A stretch of DNA of 64,000 bases, taken from Ceratopteris richardii. Lineage: Eukaryota; Streptophyta; Polypodiopsida; Polypodiales; Pteridaceae. How positions within the stretch are numbered: the first letter of the stretch is position 1; the number at the start of each line of letters is the position of its first letter. A program made the translations under genes and the position numbers. The stretch covers positions 139,065,852 to 139,129,851 of the forward strand of contig CM035439.1 of assembly GCA_020310875.1 (NCBI GenBank), given 5' to 3'. Shown one piece after another: positions 48,170 through 58,719 of this stretch. Under the pieces are notes generated by a model. That model was not told the DNA's origin and made no database searches. It saw only the letters and a program-made list of their open reading frames with translations.

Positions 48170-49440
48170 GTGATGGATAGTTGCTTTAACTCAGAGAAGC
48201 ACTATCTAGAAGATATAGGAGTGTTCACCCAGAAAGAAGAAGAGCCTCTCACAAGTATTAAAACGGTAAATTCAAAGGATGGAAGTGAGAGAAGTCAAAA
48301 GAAAAAGAAAAGAAAAGCAGTGAAACAAGAAGAGGAGGAATCATTGTTTGAAGTACCAGAAAACTTCAAGAAATATGAAGTTGACGACTGCAAAATTTTG
48401 GTACGAATGCCTAAGAGAGAGGCCATCATAGGAGAATCATATGATAATAAAAAAAAGACCAAGAAAATTGTAGTGACCATTGAAGACAACAAAGAGAGAT
48501 GCACATATATAGGAGATGAGCTAAGTGCAAGAGAAGAAATGGAGCTCGTAGCTCTATTAAGGGAATATAGGGATGTGTTTGCGTGGCACTATAGAGACTT
48601 GAAAGGGGTAGATCCAAGAATTTGCTCTCATACTATCCCCATGACTGCTGATGCCAAGCCCACCAAACAGAAGCCCTACACATATAATGATACATATGCA
48701 GCCAAAATAAAAGAAGAAATTGATAGGCTGATTGAAGCTAGATTCATCTATGAGATTGAGCATACTGAATGGGTGTCCCCCATTGTAGTGGTACCCAAGA
48801 AGAATGGAAATTTGCAAGTGTGTATTAACCTTAAAAAAGTTAATGCCACTACGATTAGAGATAGCTATCCACTTCCAATCACGGAACACCTATTGGAGCG
48901 TGTTGCAGGCAAGGAAGTTTATAGCTTCCTTGATGGATTTTCAGGTTACAATCAAGTAGCCATTGCCCCAGAAGATCAACACAAAACAGCTTTCACCACA
49001 GAGTGGGGAATCTTTGCATTTCGTGTGATGCCATTTGGGCTCACCAATGAACGTGCAACATTCCAAAGGCTCATGTGTCATGTCTTCAAAGAGTTCTTGC
49101 GAAAGAGCTTAGAAGTGTATGTGGATGATTTATGCTCTCATTCCCAAGAAAGAAGATTTCACATCCTTGAGCTCAGACAAATCTTCAACAAGTGTAGAGA
49201 ATATCGAGTGTGTCTGAACCCAGAAAAGTGTGTGTTCATGGTGCGTCAAGGTAAAATCTTAGGTCACATTGTTTCTAAGAATGCAATCTCAACAGATGAA
49301 GATAAGGTACAAGCCATAGCGGAGCTACCAAGGCCAAGGAATGTTAAAGAGGTACAAGCCTTTTTGGGCCATTGTGGATATTACCGTAGGTTTATCCACA
49401 TGTATGCGATCATAGCTAGACCCTTTATGCCTTGTTGTCT
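48170..49440 (+). pseudogene. Gypsy-H reverse transcriptase
   Basis: RT of Ty3/gypsy type: YRDVFAWHYRDLKGVDP, INLKKVNATT, PLPITEHLLERVAGK, SFLDGFSGYNQV, MPFGLTNERATFQ (the common form has NAPATFQ), VYVDDL with the YVDD active site at ~49117, and LNPEKCVF. The palm and thumb regions are complete. A frameshift near 49425-49440 passes the reading to another frame for RNase H. A Lys/Glu-rich segment lies upstream at 48280-48350. Confidence 0.92.
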
Positions 49441-52400
49441 AATTTTGAGTGGAACGACGAATGCGAGAATTCTTTCAATGAACTGAAGAAACGTTTGTGC
49501 ACAGCACCAATATTGACCACTCCTGATTGGAACAAACCATTCCATGTCCATGTGGATGCATCCAATCACGCCATAGGATGTGTGCTAGCACAACCCACAG
49601 GTGAAGGAAACTTAGATTTGCCCATAGCATATGCTAGTAGACAGCTCACCGCAGCTGAACAAAACTATACCACAACTGAGCGAGAGGGCTTAGGCATGGT
49701 ATATGCTGTGAAGAAGTTTAGACACTATTTATTGGCCAACAAGTTCAAGTTTTTCACTGATCATCAAGCTTTGTTATATTTGGTCAATAAACCTTGCAAT
49801 ATTGGACGCTTAGTAAGATGGTTCCTCTTACTAATGGAATATGACTTTGAAGTTGTTGTCAAGAAAGGTAGAACCCACCTTCGGGCATATCACCTTTCTC
49901 GCATCACTTCAGGAGAGTCACCGCAAGGAGTGTCTGATGAACTACTTGATGCTTATCTGTTCAATTTGGAAGTTGTTCCTAAATGGGCAAATAAGTTGGT
50001 ATCAGTCCTCACCTTCGGACCCGCAAATAAGAATGTGAAAACCTCACAAGAAGAAATTGTAAAATCACAAAAATATCACATATTGGCAGGAAGCATGTAC
50101 AAACAAGATACGGAGGGTGTACTCGCTTGTTGTGTCGAGGATGACAAACATACTAGCTGGTTGCAACAAGCCCATGAAGGATTGCTAGGAAATCACTATT
50201 CTAAACAGCGCACATTACAAAATCTGAAACATTTAGGAGTGTATTGGCCTAGCATGGACAAAGAAATACATGAGTGGATTAAGAATTGTCCAATGTGCAG
50301 AGAGAGACCACCAGTGGAGCATGCCACCCTTTATCAAGTGTCATTAATTCTTGATTGGAGTGCTCCATTGGTAGAGTTTATGAGAACGGGAACCTTACCC
50401 AAAGAGGCTAGTCTAGCAAGAAGGTGAAGCATGGAGCAAGAGGCTCAGGACTATGCTTTAGTTGGAGACAACTTATATCGAAGAGGCAAGGATGGGTATC
50501 TAAGATTGTGCGTTCACGAATCAGACTATTTGAAAGTCTTAGAAACTGCACACAGCGGTGTTTCAGGTGGACACTTTGGTCCTGACGGAGTAATCAAGAC
50601 CATTCTATTCTCAGGACTTTGGTGGCCCACTCTTCATATGGATGCACATACCTATGTGAAGAAATGTGACACATGCCAATGTGCACAATATCCGATCAGA
50701 AAAGATGAGATGCCTTTGAGGCCAATGATGGGAGGGCGTGCATTTTCGAAGTGGGGCATAGACTTCATAGGTCGTATTAACCCCCCAGCTAGAAACTCCC
50801 ATGTAGAGTATATTATTGTAGCCACAGATTACCTTACAAAGTGGGTAGAAGTGAAAGCCACAACAAAGAATGATGCTCAGACTACGGCTAAGTTCTTATT
50901 CGAGAATGTGTTCTTGTTAGTGAGCGATAGAGGCACACACTTCTTGAATGAGGTCATTGAAAATATTCTCCAAGAATTCTTGGTGATACAAAAGAAGTCT
51001 GCCCCTTATCACCCACAAGTTAACGGACAAGCCGAGAGCACCAATAAGATCCTCTGTAACGTATTGACAAAACTGGTAAATAATAAACGCTTTGATTGGG
51101 ACAAACAACTTCATCATGCTGTTTGGGCTTATCGAGTTGCCTACAAAACGGTACTCAATGCCACCCCATTTCAGATGGTCTTTGGACATAATGTTGTTCT
51201 ACCATTGGACTTCCTCATCCCAGCCTTAAAAGTAGCACAAGAGCATGAGTGGAATGGACATGAATTGTCCTCTAGGATCTTTGATCTAGAACGCTTAGGT
51301 GAGACAAGGCTACGCGCGGCGGCACACATATATGCTACAAAAAAAAGACAAAAGGCTTACTTTGATGCACATATCAAAGATAAAGGATTGAAAGAGGGAG
51401 ACCTAGTGCTTGTGTACACACTAAAACAACATGCCCGTAAGTTGGAAAAAAGAGGATACAGACCCATGATCATTAATAGAATTTCCACTAGCGGTGCAGT
51501 TCAGTTGGCCACTCTAGAAGGAGATATCTTGCCAAACTATATTAGTGGATGTAGAGTCAAGCTATATCAAGAACCTCTTACTGAGGATATGCTAATGAGA
51601 CTCAACACTGCTAAGACACGAAAAGAAGAGGAGCTAAGGGTGAGGGAAGAAGCACAGGAAGAGGCCAGAGAGCGTATTAGGCGAAATAAGTTAAGGCGAC
51701 TAGGCCTAGATGTCAACTCAAAAGCCCCAAAATATCACATGGATATGTGCCAAAAATCAGGCATAACTACCTCTCAAGTCATTGACCGACATCCCTTTGT
51801 GACCATAGAGATAGGACAAGGAAAGGGTGCAAGGACTGTGAAAGCATTGATTGACTCAGGTGCAGCAAGTAGTGCAGTTAGACTATCCTACTGCCAAGAC
51901 TTGCAGTTGAACATCAATCCCATAGAAGCTTATCTCATAGGATTGGGAGGTGTGGAAACCCCTTGTTTGGGCAAGGTGGAACGTCCCATCTACCTTCAAG
52001 ATGACCCAATGAAAGTCAAAGTGCTAGTGTGTCAAGATGAGAACCTTATAGAACCACTTGTCTTGGGTCAAGATTGGATCTATGACCATGCAGTTAACTT
52101 AAACCTAAGAAGTCAAATTCTTCAAGTTTGGGTACATGAACAATGCATTACATTAGAATTAGAGAACTGCATGCTCACAGATCATGGCACCACACACTCT
52201 CTTAGTTCTTCTAAGAATAATCTTCTTGAACAAGATGTTGTATGTGCCAAAAGCTCTATGACCGAGAAGGAATCAATCAAGGAAGGGCAGTCGCAAAGGC
52301 AAGAAAAATCTCCTTCTTTTTCGAAGATTAAAGCATCCACAAGAGTTCAACCTCAGAAGCAAGCGAAACAGTGCAAGACAACCGGTATATCAAATAAACA

Positions 52401-52758
52401 AAGAGCCTTCAAGGGTAAAGTAGTCTCAGGCATAAAGCAGATATGGGTACGCAAAGGAGAGCAACCACCAACCTTGCCACAAAAATTCCCATTGAAGCAG
52501 GCTAACCATGCCAGAACAAGAACCAAGGAACAAGGACAGGCTCACCTAGAAGATCTCCGAAAAATTTGGGTGCCTAAGAAATTTGTGGCAGCTCAACATG
52601 GGCTATCACACATGTGGGTACCAAGAAACTCCTACATGCACAATGCCCTATGCTTTCCTCCATGCAAAAGGTCCCAACGAAGAAGCCAAGGAGAGAAAAG
52701 GGTCAGAACCAAGCACAGAGACCGAAAGAAGATCAAATCATCTCTTCAACAATGGTAA
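49441..52758 (+). pseudogene. Gypsy-H RNase H, integrase with two HHCC modules, and a second retropepsin
   Basis: RNase H 49500-49900 (VDASNHAIG, TTEREGLGM, FTDHQALLYL). The first HHCC-like zinc module is 50170-50300 (AHEGLLGNH to NCPMC). A linker with TGA at 50425 leads to a second HHCC module 50547-50685 (AHSGVSGGH to KCDTCQC). The integrase core has GIDFIG (~50757), VSDRGTH (~50920) and NGQAES (~51024) as the D, D, E signatures. A C-terminal region at 51380-51560 resembles the usual post-core domain. A second retropepsin follows at 51790-52110: LIDSGAASS with Asp at residue 475 of the 50431 ORF, flap-like GLGGVETPC, and LVLGQDW. The tail is basic with three IWV/MWV repeats and ends TAA 52756-52758. 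Confidence 0.85.
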
Positions 52759-53228
52759 GAAGACAATTATCAAGGATACGGGTTTGGAAGCCAAAAGCAC
52801 CCAAGGCCCCCACAGAACCAAAGAGTCAAACACAAAGGATCAAAGCCTCAAGAAACCATCCAATTCACCATGGAGCACCCAAAGGAGATCACTAAACAGT
52901 CGAAGACCATTCTCAAATGGATCCATATAAGGAGGAGGGCTCAGTGGTCATCTCGAGATCCAATGGATACCTCCAAGAAAGCAGGCATCAACATCCGCAA
53001 ATAACCTCGAAAGCCTCGACGAGCGACAACCATGTGCTCCTTGCACAACCCTGTCTTTTGCACCATTCAGGTCATGCATTTCCAAAGTATGCATTAATAT
53101 AGGGCCACATTACATGGCCGTGCATAGACACATTTGAGAGTCCCATGCACAAGAGCACATTGACATATGCCAATTATTTTTTCTGATACTAACATGTGTC
53201 GTCTTGTTTGGTGACATTGTTCCTCAAA
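52759..53228 (+). other. Region downstream of Gypsy-H pol
   Basis: The region has no supported gene. Around 53055-53130 it resembles 63850-63930 (TTTGCACCAT, ATGCAT, GGCCGTGCA in order), suggesting a shared 3' untranslated region of related elements. Expected polypurine tract and 3' LTR are not found. Confidence 0.5.
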
Positions 53229-53247
53229 AAAAAAAAAGGGAAAAAAA

Positions 53248-53290
<43 letters not shown>
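53229..53290 (+). repeat. Poly-A and (GA)n simple repeat
   Basis: Runs of A, AAAAGAGAAG and then ~20 GA units. It could be an expanded polypurine tract, but no LTR follows; a splice-acceptor-like TTTGTTCCCAG does. Confidence 0.9.
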
Positions 53291-53295
<5 letters not shown>

Positions 53296-53301
53296 TCCCA
53301 G

Positions 53302-53745
53302 GCTTGGTTCATGGAACGTGAATGAGCCATGCTTAGTTGAAGGTGGAACCATTGATTACTAGGTAGTTATCAATTTTGATAGAAGTGTGTCTCGGCTAGC
53401 AGATGATATAATTGCTGCCTTATTTGGTAGATGTCAAGAACTTGGCATGAACATGGCATCCCCAACTATGATTTCCTCTTACCATGGTAGGAGTGAAGAG
53501 CTGGAAGGTCCACAACTTGAGTGATGCTTAAACTGCATGTAGGAGAGCATCCAGGGAGATATTTGCAAGGGGTAGTTCTAGTACCCTGCAAATCTTTGTA
53601 TGTATACTGGATGAGAAGACTCCTGCTTATGGTGAGCTAAAGAGAATATGTGAAACTAAGCTTGGTGTAGTTATCGAATGTTGTTTGTCAAGGAATATAA
53701 AGAAATTCAATTCTCTATATTTGGCAAATGATGCTTTGAAAAGAG
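53302..53745 (+). pseudogene. ARGONAUTE fragment (L2/MID region), degraded
   Basis: Translated pieces match plant Argonaute in order: GSWNVNEPCLVEGGTIDY, then after an in-frame TAG VVINFDRSVS, then CQELGMNM, a degraded frameshifted stretch, and VCILDEKTPAYGELKRICET followed by KLGVVIECC and YLANDALK. In Argonautes this covers the linker 2 strand, the MID domain that binds the guide 5' end, and the start of PIWI. The fragment begins right after TTTGTTCCCAG, a good 3' splice site, so it looks like genomic rather than spliced DNA. It has at least three stops and two frameshifts. It could be transduced DNA carried by Gypsy-H or the remnant of a local gene. Confidence 0.75.
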
Positions 53746-53818
53746 GAGACAGGATCAGCCACTCAAAAGATCTCATCAGTGGACCATCAACACGGACATT
53801 CATCAACAATGTTCCATC

Positions 53819-54767
53819 TGTTGAACGAATAATACTTCTATCCAACTTTCGGAAGAGTATTATCGGGTCCTCGGGTTCTTGGGAGTGGTAGGGGTCTGTT
53901 AAACAGAGGCCCTGTACTATTTTCCCAATTCTTCACACAGTCATAATACTTCCTCACGTCTTAGTACAGTGGGTGAATCTGAATACTGACTATTCTTCGG
54001 CACGGTGAATATTAAGACTTTTAGCCTGAATCTGCTATGGTAATGGAGTAGAGGTACTGTTATGACTTGTAAATAATAGAATATGCACTTTTCAGTAATT
54101 GAATACTATTCAATATGACGATTCCGGGTGACAGATAAGTACGCCGTACACGAACAAAGATAATCGAGATTACGCCAAACTTTTCGTATACTGATTCAAG
54201 TCATAAATTCCTACCGCAATTGATAAACTTACCAATACTTTTGTCCACATACAGATCTTATCAAATTATCAGTGAACGCAGACTATTGTCTCGAATCTGG
54301 TCACTTAACCGCAGACAAACACACAATCTCACGATAGAAGAGATACAGAATCGTATATAACTGATCATGAAATAGACTCACAACACAAGACTACCGAATG
54401 GAAATCTGTTCAACCAAGAGAATCGCAGAATAGTTAAATACGAATAGAATGAAACAGAACTCAATGTATTCATCAATATCTCATACATAGTCTTAAAATA
54501 TGATGCTCGCAATATCCCAAATTGATTCACTATAACAGACAACAGACTAAATGAGATACTTGCAATCTCCAAATACTTCAGTTCACGATGTGATCAACCC
54601 TACTCACTACAGCGCTCAACAGAACAGAGACTCCTTCTGAAAAACTGCCGATCCTAACCGCTTTCCTTTATGCGCTTTAAATAGAAATCTGCTACAATGT
54701 TTTCGCAAATCCACTTTTTACGGCACCTATCCGGGTTCATCTATCCTGGTTCGGCGGCCCTCTAACA
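53819..54767 (-). repeat. Gypsy-I 3' LTR (949 bp)
   Basis: On the minus strand TGTTAGAGGG...CGTTCAACA. A TATA-like CTATTTAAAG (complement of about 54677-54686) is seen. The other LTR has lost four bases here. Confidence 0.95.
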
Positions 54768-54795
54768 CTGGCACGCACGGTGGACTCGAACCCGC
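54768..54795 (-). other. tRNA-3'-end-like sequence abutting the Gypsy-I 3' LTR
   Basis: The minus strand contains GGTTCGAGTCC (complement of 54782-54792), a perfect Pol III B-box/T-arm consensus, and ends in CCA one base from the LTR. The rest of a tRNA cloverleaf is not found upstream. It sits where a polypurine tract is expected. Read on the plus strand it has the geometry of a primer-binding site. Confidence 0.5.
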
Positions 54796-55637
54796 AAGTG
54801 CAGGACTGTTGGTAATATCCTTTTGCCTGGACTATTCCAATGCATCCACAAAGGCTCTGGCTAAACGGTCAGCATGCCAATATCCTGCTGGTGATTTAGC
54901 AAATATCCTTCAACCCCGAATGTGTCACTGTACGTGAGAGGTCTTCTCTTTCTCCGGAACTTTCTCAAACTCGTATAGCTGGTCTAGTTGCCTTTTCATG
55001 AAATCCCGCTTTCTTATATGCTGTTGCCTCAAAAACTCATGTTTTACATACTCGTATTCTTCAGTTGCAGCTCTTTCTTTTGACTTAAATAGCTTTTTGA
55101 ACATCTAAGCCATTCTGAAAAACATGGCTATTTATACATACAATAGGGGCCCGACCATGATATGATTGTTAGCTGCTTCGAGATCACGCTTTCAGAATCC
55201 TGTGCATCACCATAGATGATTATATCCTTCTGAAACTCCAGTATTGCAACGCCAAGGTGTCCTTGATAGTTTCACTTCGTCTGGACATCTTCCAGATTTA
55301 AGCGTGAGAATCTACTCTTGATCTCGTTGTTACCTGGATCCATCCTCTTGCCATCAACAATTACACTGTTATTGATGTTGACGATGATCCCCATCCAAGG
55401 CCACACAAGTTGAAGCTGTTCGTGAGTTAGCACAGACAACTTGACCTTGTGAATTGGCCTTGTCATGTGTTTTAAGCGCTTCGTCTATGGAATCAAAGTA
55501 CCCTCTGTGTTGTTGAATCCTCTTCTTCTTGAAAGTTTCGCGGAATGCCTGTGCTATGCTTGTTGAAAATATCCATGTCTTCTGCAGAAGCTATGTACCC
55601 ATACAGTATCCTATTACCACCTGGCTGAAATATCCTT
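54796..55637 (-). other. Gypsy-I internal region between ORF3 and 3' LTR
   Basis: About 840 bp without a supported gene. A purine-rich tract (complement of TCTTCTCTTTCTCC near 54942-54956) lies ~180 bp from the LTR and could be a displaced polypurine tract. Confidence 0.5.
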
Positions 55638-56708
55638 TTACAGTGTCTGTCGGTCCATGCCAGGGTTTAACTCCCCAATCCTTTCTGATCGCACTTGTTC
55701 TAGTGGCGGAACAAGTATAGCTAGCCATCTCCTGCGAAAAAGTGTCCAGCGATTTTGAATATGGCTATCCAACTGTTGTCTTAATAAATCTATGTCCACA
55801 TTTGTTATCAATGTGGCATTTATTTCTACACCCTCATCTTTTAATATCTGCTTTTCGAATTCCTGCAATACTTGTATTCTTGACTGCAAAAGTTCATTTT
55901 CGGCTTGCAGGTGAGCATTCAGAGTAGAAAAACTGGACATTTCGGTTTGAATTTGTGTTTGGATAGCTTGCTGCCACTGATTAAGGTCTTGGACATACTT
56001 TTTTGCGGTGATCAATTCGGCCGTAATATGCTGGTTGTTTTGCTGTAACACCTGTATTAACGCATCTTTGTCATCCAATTCTTTTTGCATCTGTGTCATT
56101 ACTGAGTTAGACTTAGTCATCGTTGCTAATAACAACTCGTTTCTGTGCTGAATTGCTTGTTCTTGTTGCCGTAAATATTGGGAAACCTCTTGGAGTTGGT
56201 TTTGCATTGTTGTAACAAAATCGGGTTGAGGGTCATCCGGTGGTTGCTTTGGACTGGCAGTGGGCACGTTGTCTGCCATTCGTCTTCTAAGGGACAGCCG
56301 AAATGGCGTGCCTACTGTTTGATTCTGTGTGCTGTTACCTGTGTGGAATAAAGATGCAGACGAGGTGGAGGGTTGGGTTTCTTCCTGAGGCTCTGTGTGG
56401 TGTTCGGGGTACAAAAGGGGGGACCAGTGTAACTGTTTATTTTTTACAGATTGGACAAAATTAAATATAGCAGCTAAATAGGCTGCTAGTCTGCTATTGG
56501 TGTGGGATCTTCTCTTATCCCCAACAATGATTTGTGCGGAGAAGGGATGAGCTTCCACTGAGTGCCAAGGCAACTCAGCGAAGTTGGATAATCCTCTACA
56601 ACGCAGGTATTCGCCGACGTCTGTCGGGATACCATCTCTGAAGGCAGTGTAGTTGGCTAGCGCTTCCATGGTGTTTACAAGCACTCTTACAGATAACACA
56701 GAAGACAA
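55638..56708 (-). CDS. Gypsy-I ORF3: coiled-coil protein downstream of pol
   Basis: An intact ORF of 356 codons in the sense direction, 262 bp after the pol stop and in another frame. A short N-terminal globular part (GIPTDVGEYLRCRGLS) is followed by a Ser/Thr/Pro/Gln-rich linker. A long predicted coiled coil then spans ~170-300 with heptad-like Leu, Ile, Met and Val and many Gln. The C-terminus is basic. No signal peptide or membrane segment is visible, so it does not look like an envelope protein. I do not recognise the family. It is the only undamaged ORF in Gypsy-I. It may act in packaging or be a captured host gene; both are guesses. Confidence 0.65.
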   Translation of the reverse strand: MSSVLSVRVLVNTMEALANYTAFRDGIPTDVGEYLRCRGLSNFAELPWHSVEAHPFSAQIIVGDKRRSHTNSRLAAYLAAIFNFVQSVKNKQLHWSPLLYPEHHTEPQEETQPSTSSASLFHTGNSTQNQTVGTPFRLSLRRRMADNVPTASPKQPPDDPQPDFVTTMQNQLQEVSQYLRQQEQAIQHRNELLLATMTKSNSVMTQMQKELDDKDALIQVLQQNNQHITAELITAKKYVQDLNQWQQAIQTQIQTEMSSFSTLNAHLQAENELLQSRIQVLQEFEKQILKDEGVEINATLITNVDIDLLRQQLDSHIQNRWTLFRRRWLAILVPPLEQVRSERIGELNPGMDRQTL

Positions 56709-56970
56709 GAAAATACGTATAGTCTCGAGAACACAATGGTGTTTAGGCGCAACCTAGGGGTTTAAATAAAGAGAACACGGTGAGAAAGGGAAGGGGAAGG
56801 GGTATCATTGTTCGGTGCGTGAAAGATACTGTTTGCATGCTGGCGTGTGTGCATAAGTGACCGGTAGGGAGAGGCGGCTAGTGACATACAGATTCGTACA
56901 AAACATTACTAAAAAGGAAGAAAAGAAAAACACAAAAATTTATACAAAACGCGGTTCGCCGCCGAATAAT

Positions 56971-58719
56971 TTAATGCGTACTAGTACTGGGATAATACGG
57001 CCGCAGCTTCGACCCATTGATTACCTTTGGAAGTGGATTTCCGGTCAACGTTGTCAACCGGAAAGTTGCCGGACCAACTTGTTCTAAAATCTTGAATGGA
57101 CCGAACCAACGTAACTTGAATATTCCTGCTGATCTGTTGGACTTAGCATTGTAGAAAAGAACAAGCTGTCCTACCGAAAATACTGAGGTCTTTAAATTGC
57201 GGTCGTGTGTCCTGGCCTGTCTTAGTTGGATTTCTTTCATAGTTAAGAAACTGAGCCATCTGTGCTCATCTAATTCTCTAAGTGTTTCTAACCGAAATAC
57301 CAATGACTCTTCGGGTAGAAGCTTCTGAGAAATTGCTACTCTTAAACTTGGTATTACAATTTCCATCGGAGCTATTGCTTCTAGTCCATAGGCTAACTTG
57401 AATGGTGTCAAGCCGGTGGTTACCTTATATGTAGTGCGATAGGCCCATAAGACTGCAGGTAGCAACTGATCCCATCTTTCCGGTGTTTCTCTAGTCAATT
57501 TCTGAAGCATGTTCAGCAAAGATTTGTTGGTACTTTCTGCCAATCCATTTGCACGAGGATAATATGGGGAGCTGAATTTATGACTGATCTGGAATGACTG
57601 TGTTAATGCTTTCATCAAATTGTTCATAAAATGGGTGCCCTGATCTGAAACAAGCTCTAGTGGCAACCCAAATCTTGGAAAGACATCTGATAATAAACAT
57701 TTCGCTACTTCAACTGCTGTAGCCGAACGTAAAGGCCATGCTTCTGCCCACCTGGTTGCGTAATCTGTGCAAGTCAATATATACCTGTTATTACTGAATA
57801 CCGCGGGAGGTGTGATTGGACCAATAAAATCAAGACCCCATTTCTGAAATGGTTCTAAAGGAAGTACTGGATGAAGTGGAAAGTAATGGCGTTGTAGTGG
57901 TTGTCCAGTTCTTTGACAGTTATCACAAGTTTTGATAAATTCCAATACATCTCTGTACACAGTTGGCCACCAAAGTCCACTTTGCAGAATTTTTCGGTGG
58001 GTAAGATCTGCTGCAAAATGTCCTCCTGTTGGACTTGAGTGAGCTAAATTGATGACTGAATTTACTTCGTGTGTAGGAACACACCGGAGTAAGGTTCCTG
58101 TATGATCTGCATAATAAAGTTCTCTAGCAACTAACCGGAATCTTCGACTAAAACCTGCAATTTTTCGGCGTGTAGCTGTAGGGACTTCAGAAGGTAGACA
58201 TCCATTTGAAAGGAAGGTCAATAACTGATCATAATACGTAGTTGGTACTGGTTGGTTTGACAATTCCTCAGTAGTTGGTTCTGAAGTATAGATGGCTGGC
58301 GTTGTATCATTTATACCATCCGGAGGTTCACCTGAATCTAAGCGTGACAAAAAGTCTGCTAAAGCATGTGAACTACCTGGCCGATGAACGACATCATAGT
58401 CGAATTCCTGCAATAGTAGAACCCATCGTGCTAGGCGGCCACCTATATGTTGCTGTCGAACCAAGTAAACAAGTGCAGCATGATCGACATGAAATGTAAA
58501 TTTTCGGCCCAGCAAATAATGTCTGAATTTCTTTACCGAATACACTAATCCTAAGCATTCCCTCTCAGTCACCGAGTAGTTCTTCTCTGCAGGTGCTAAT
58601 CTTCTGCTAGCATAGTATACTGGTCTAACCCATTTATCTATTTGTTGCATCAGTACACTTCCTATTGCTATATCAGATGCATCAACAAATACGTGAAATG
58701 GGTGATCCCAATCTGGTGG
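56971..58719 (-). pseudogene. Gypsy-I RNase H and integrase
   Basis: In frame with RT after the TAG at 58720. RNase H: VFVDASDIAIG, TERECLGLV, HVDHAALVYLV, LADFLSRL. The integrase HHCC module has HSSPTGGHF and CDNCQRTG. Core signatures are GLDFIG, SDQGTHF and NGLAEST (D, D, E). The C-terminal GPY/F-type motif LRWFGPFKIL (~57095) is present and no chromodomain follows. It ends at 56971 close to YYPSTSTH. The integrase itself shows no break, and a single HHCC module is present, unlike Gypsy-H. Confidence 0.92.

Larger units (their letters stand above)
10085..53228 (+). mobile_element. Gypsy-H: host gypsy retrotransposon carrying nested inserts
   Basis: A Ty3/gypsy element reading left to right: 5' LTR (10085-10699), PBS, long repeat-rich leader, gag (12257-14095 and 39033-39891), PR, RT, RNase H and INT (46422-52758). 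Copia-A and Copia-D are removed cleanly by their 5-bp TSDs, and gag reading frame is kept across each site. Domain order PR-RT-RH-INT is the gypsy order. The PBS matches tRNA-Asp. I find no 3' LTR matching 10085-10699 within the window, so the right limit given here is only the end of recognisable element-like sequence. Many premature stops show that it is dead. Confidence 0.8.

Noticed and set aside
53229..53301. GA tract as polypurine tract followed by a Gypsy-H 3' LTR
   Set aside because: Sequence after the tract does not match the Gypsy-H 5' LTR start and instead encodes Argonaute-like sequence.
54768..54860. Complete tRNA gene on the minus strand
   Set aside because: Only the T-arm/B-box and a CCA end are convincing. 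The T-stem pairs poorly and no 5' acceptor strand complementary to GTGCGTG or clear anticodon arm is found.
56857..57087. Plus-strand ORF near the Gypsy-I pol end
   Set aside because: It overlaps the antisense integrase C-terminus and has no protein-like features of its own.
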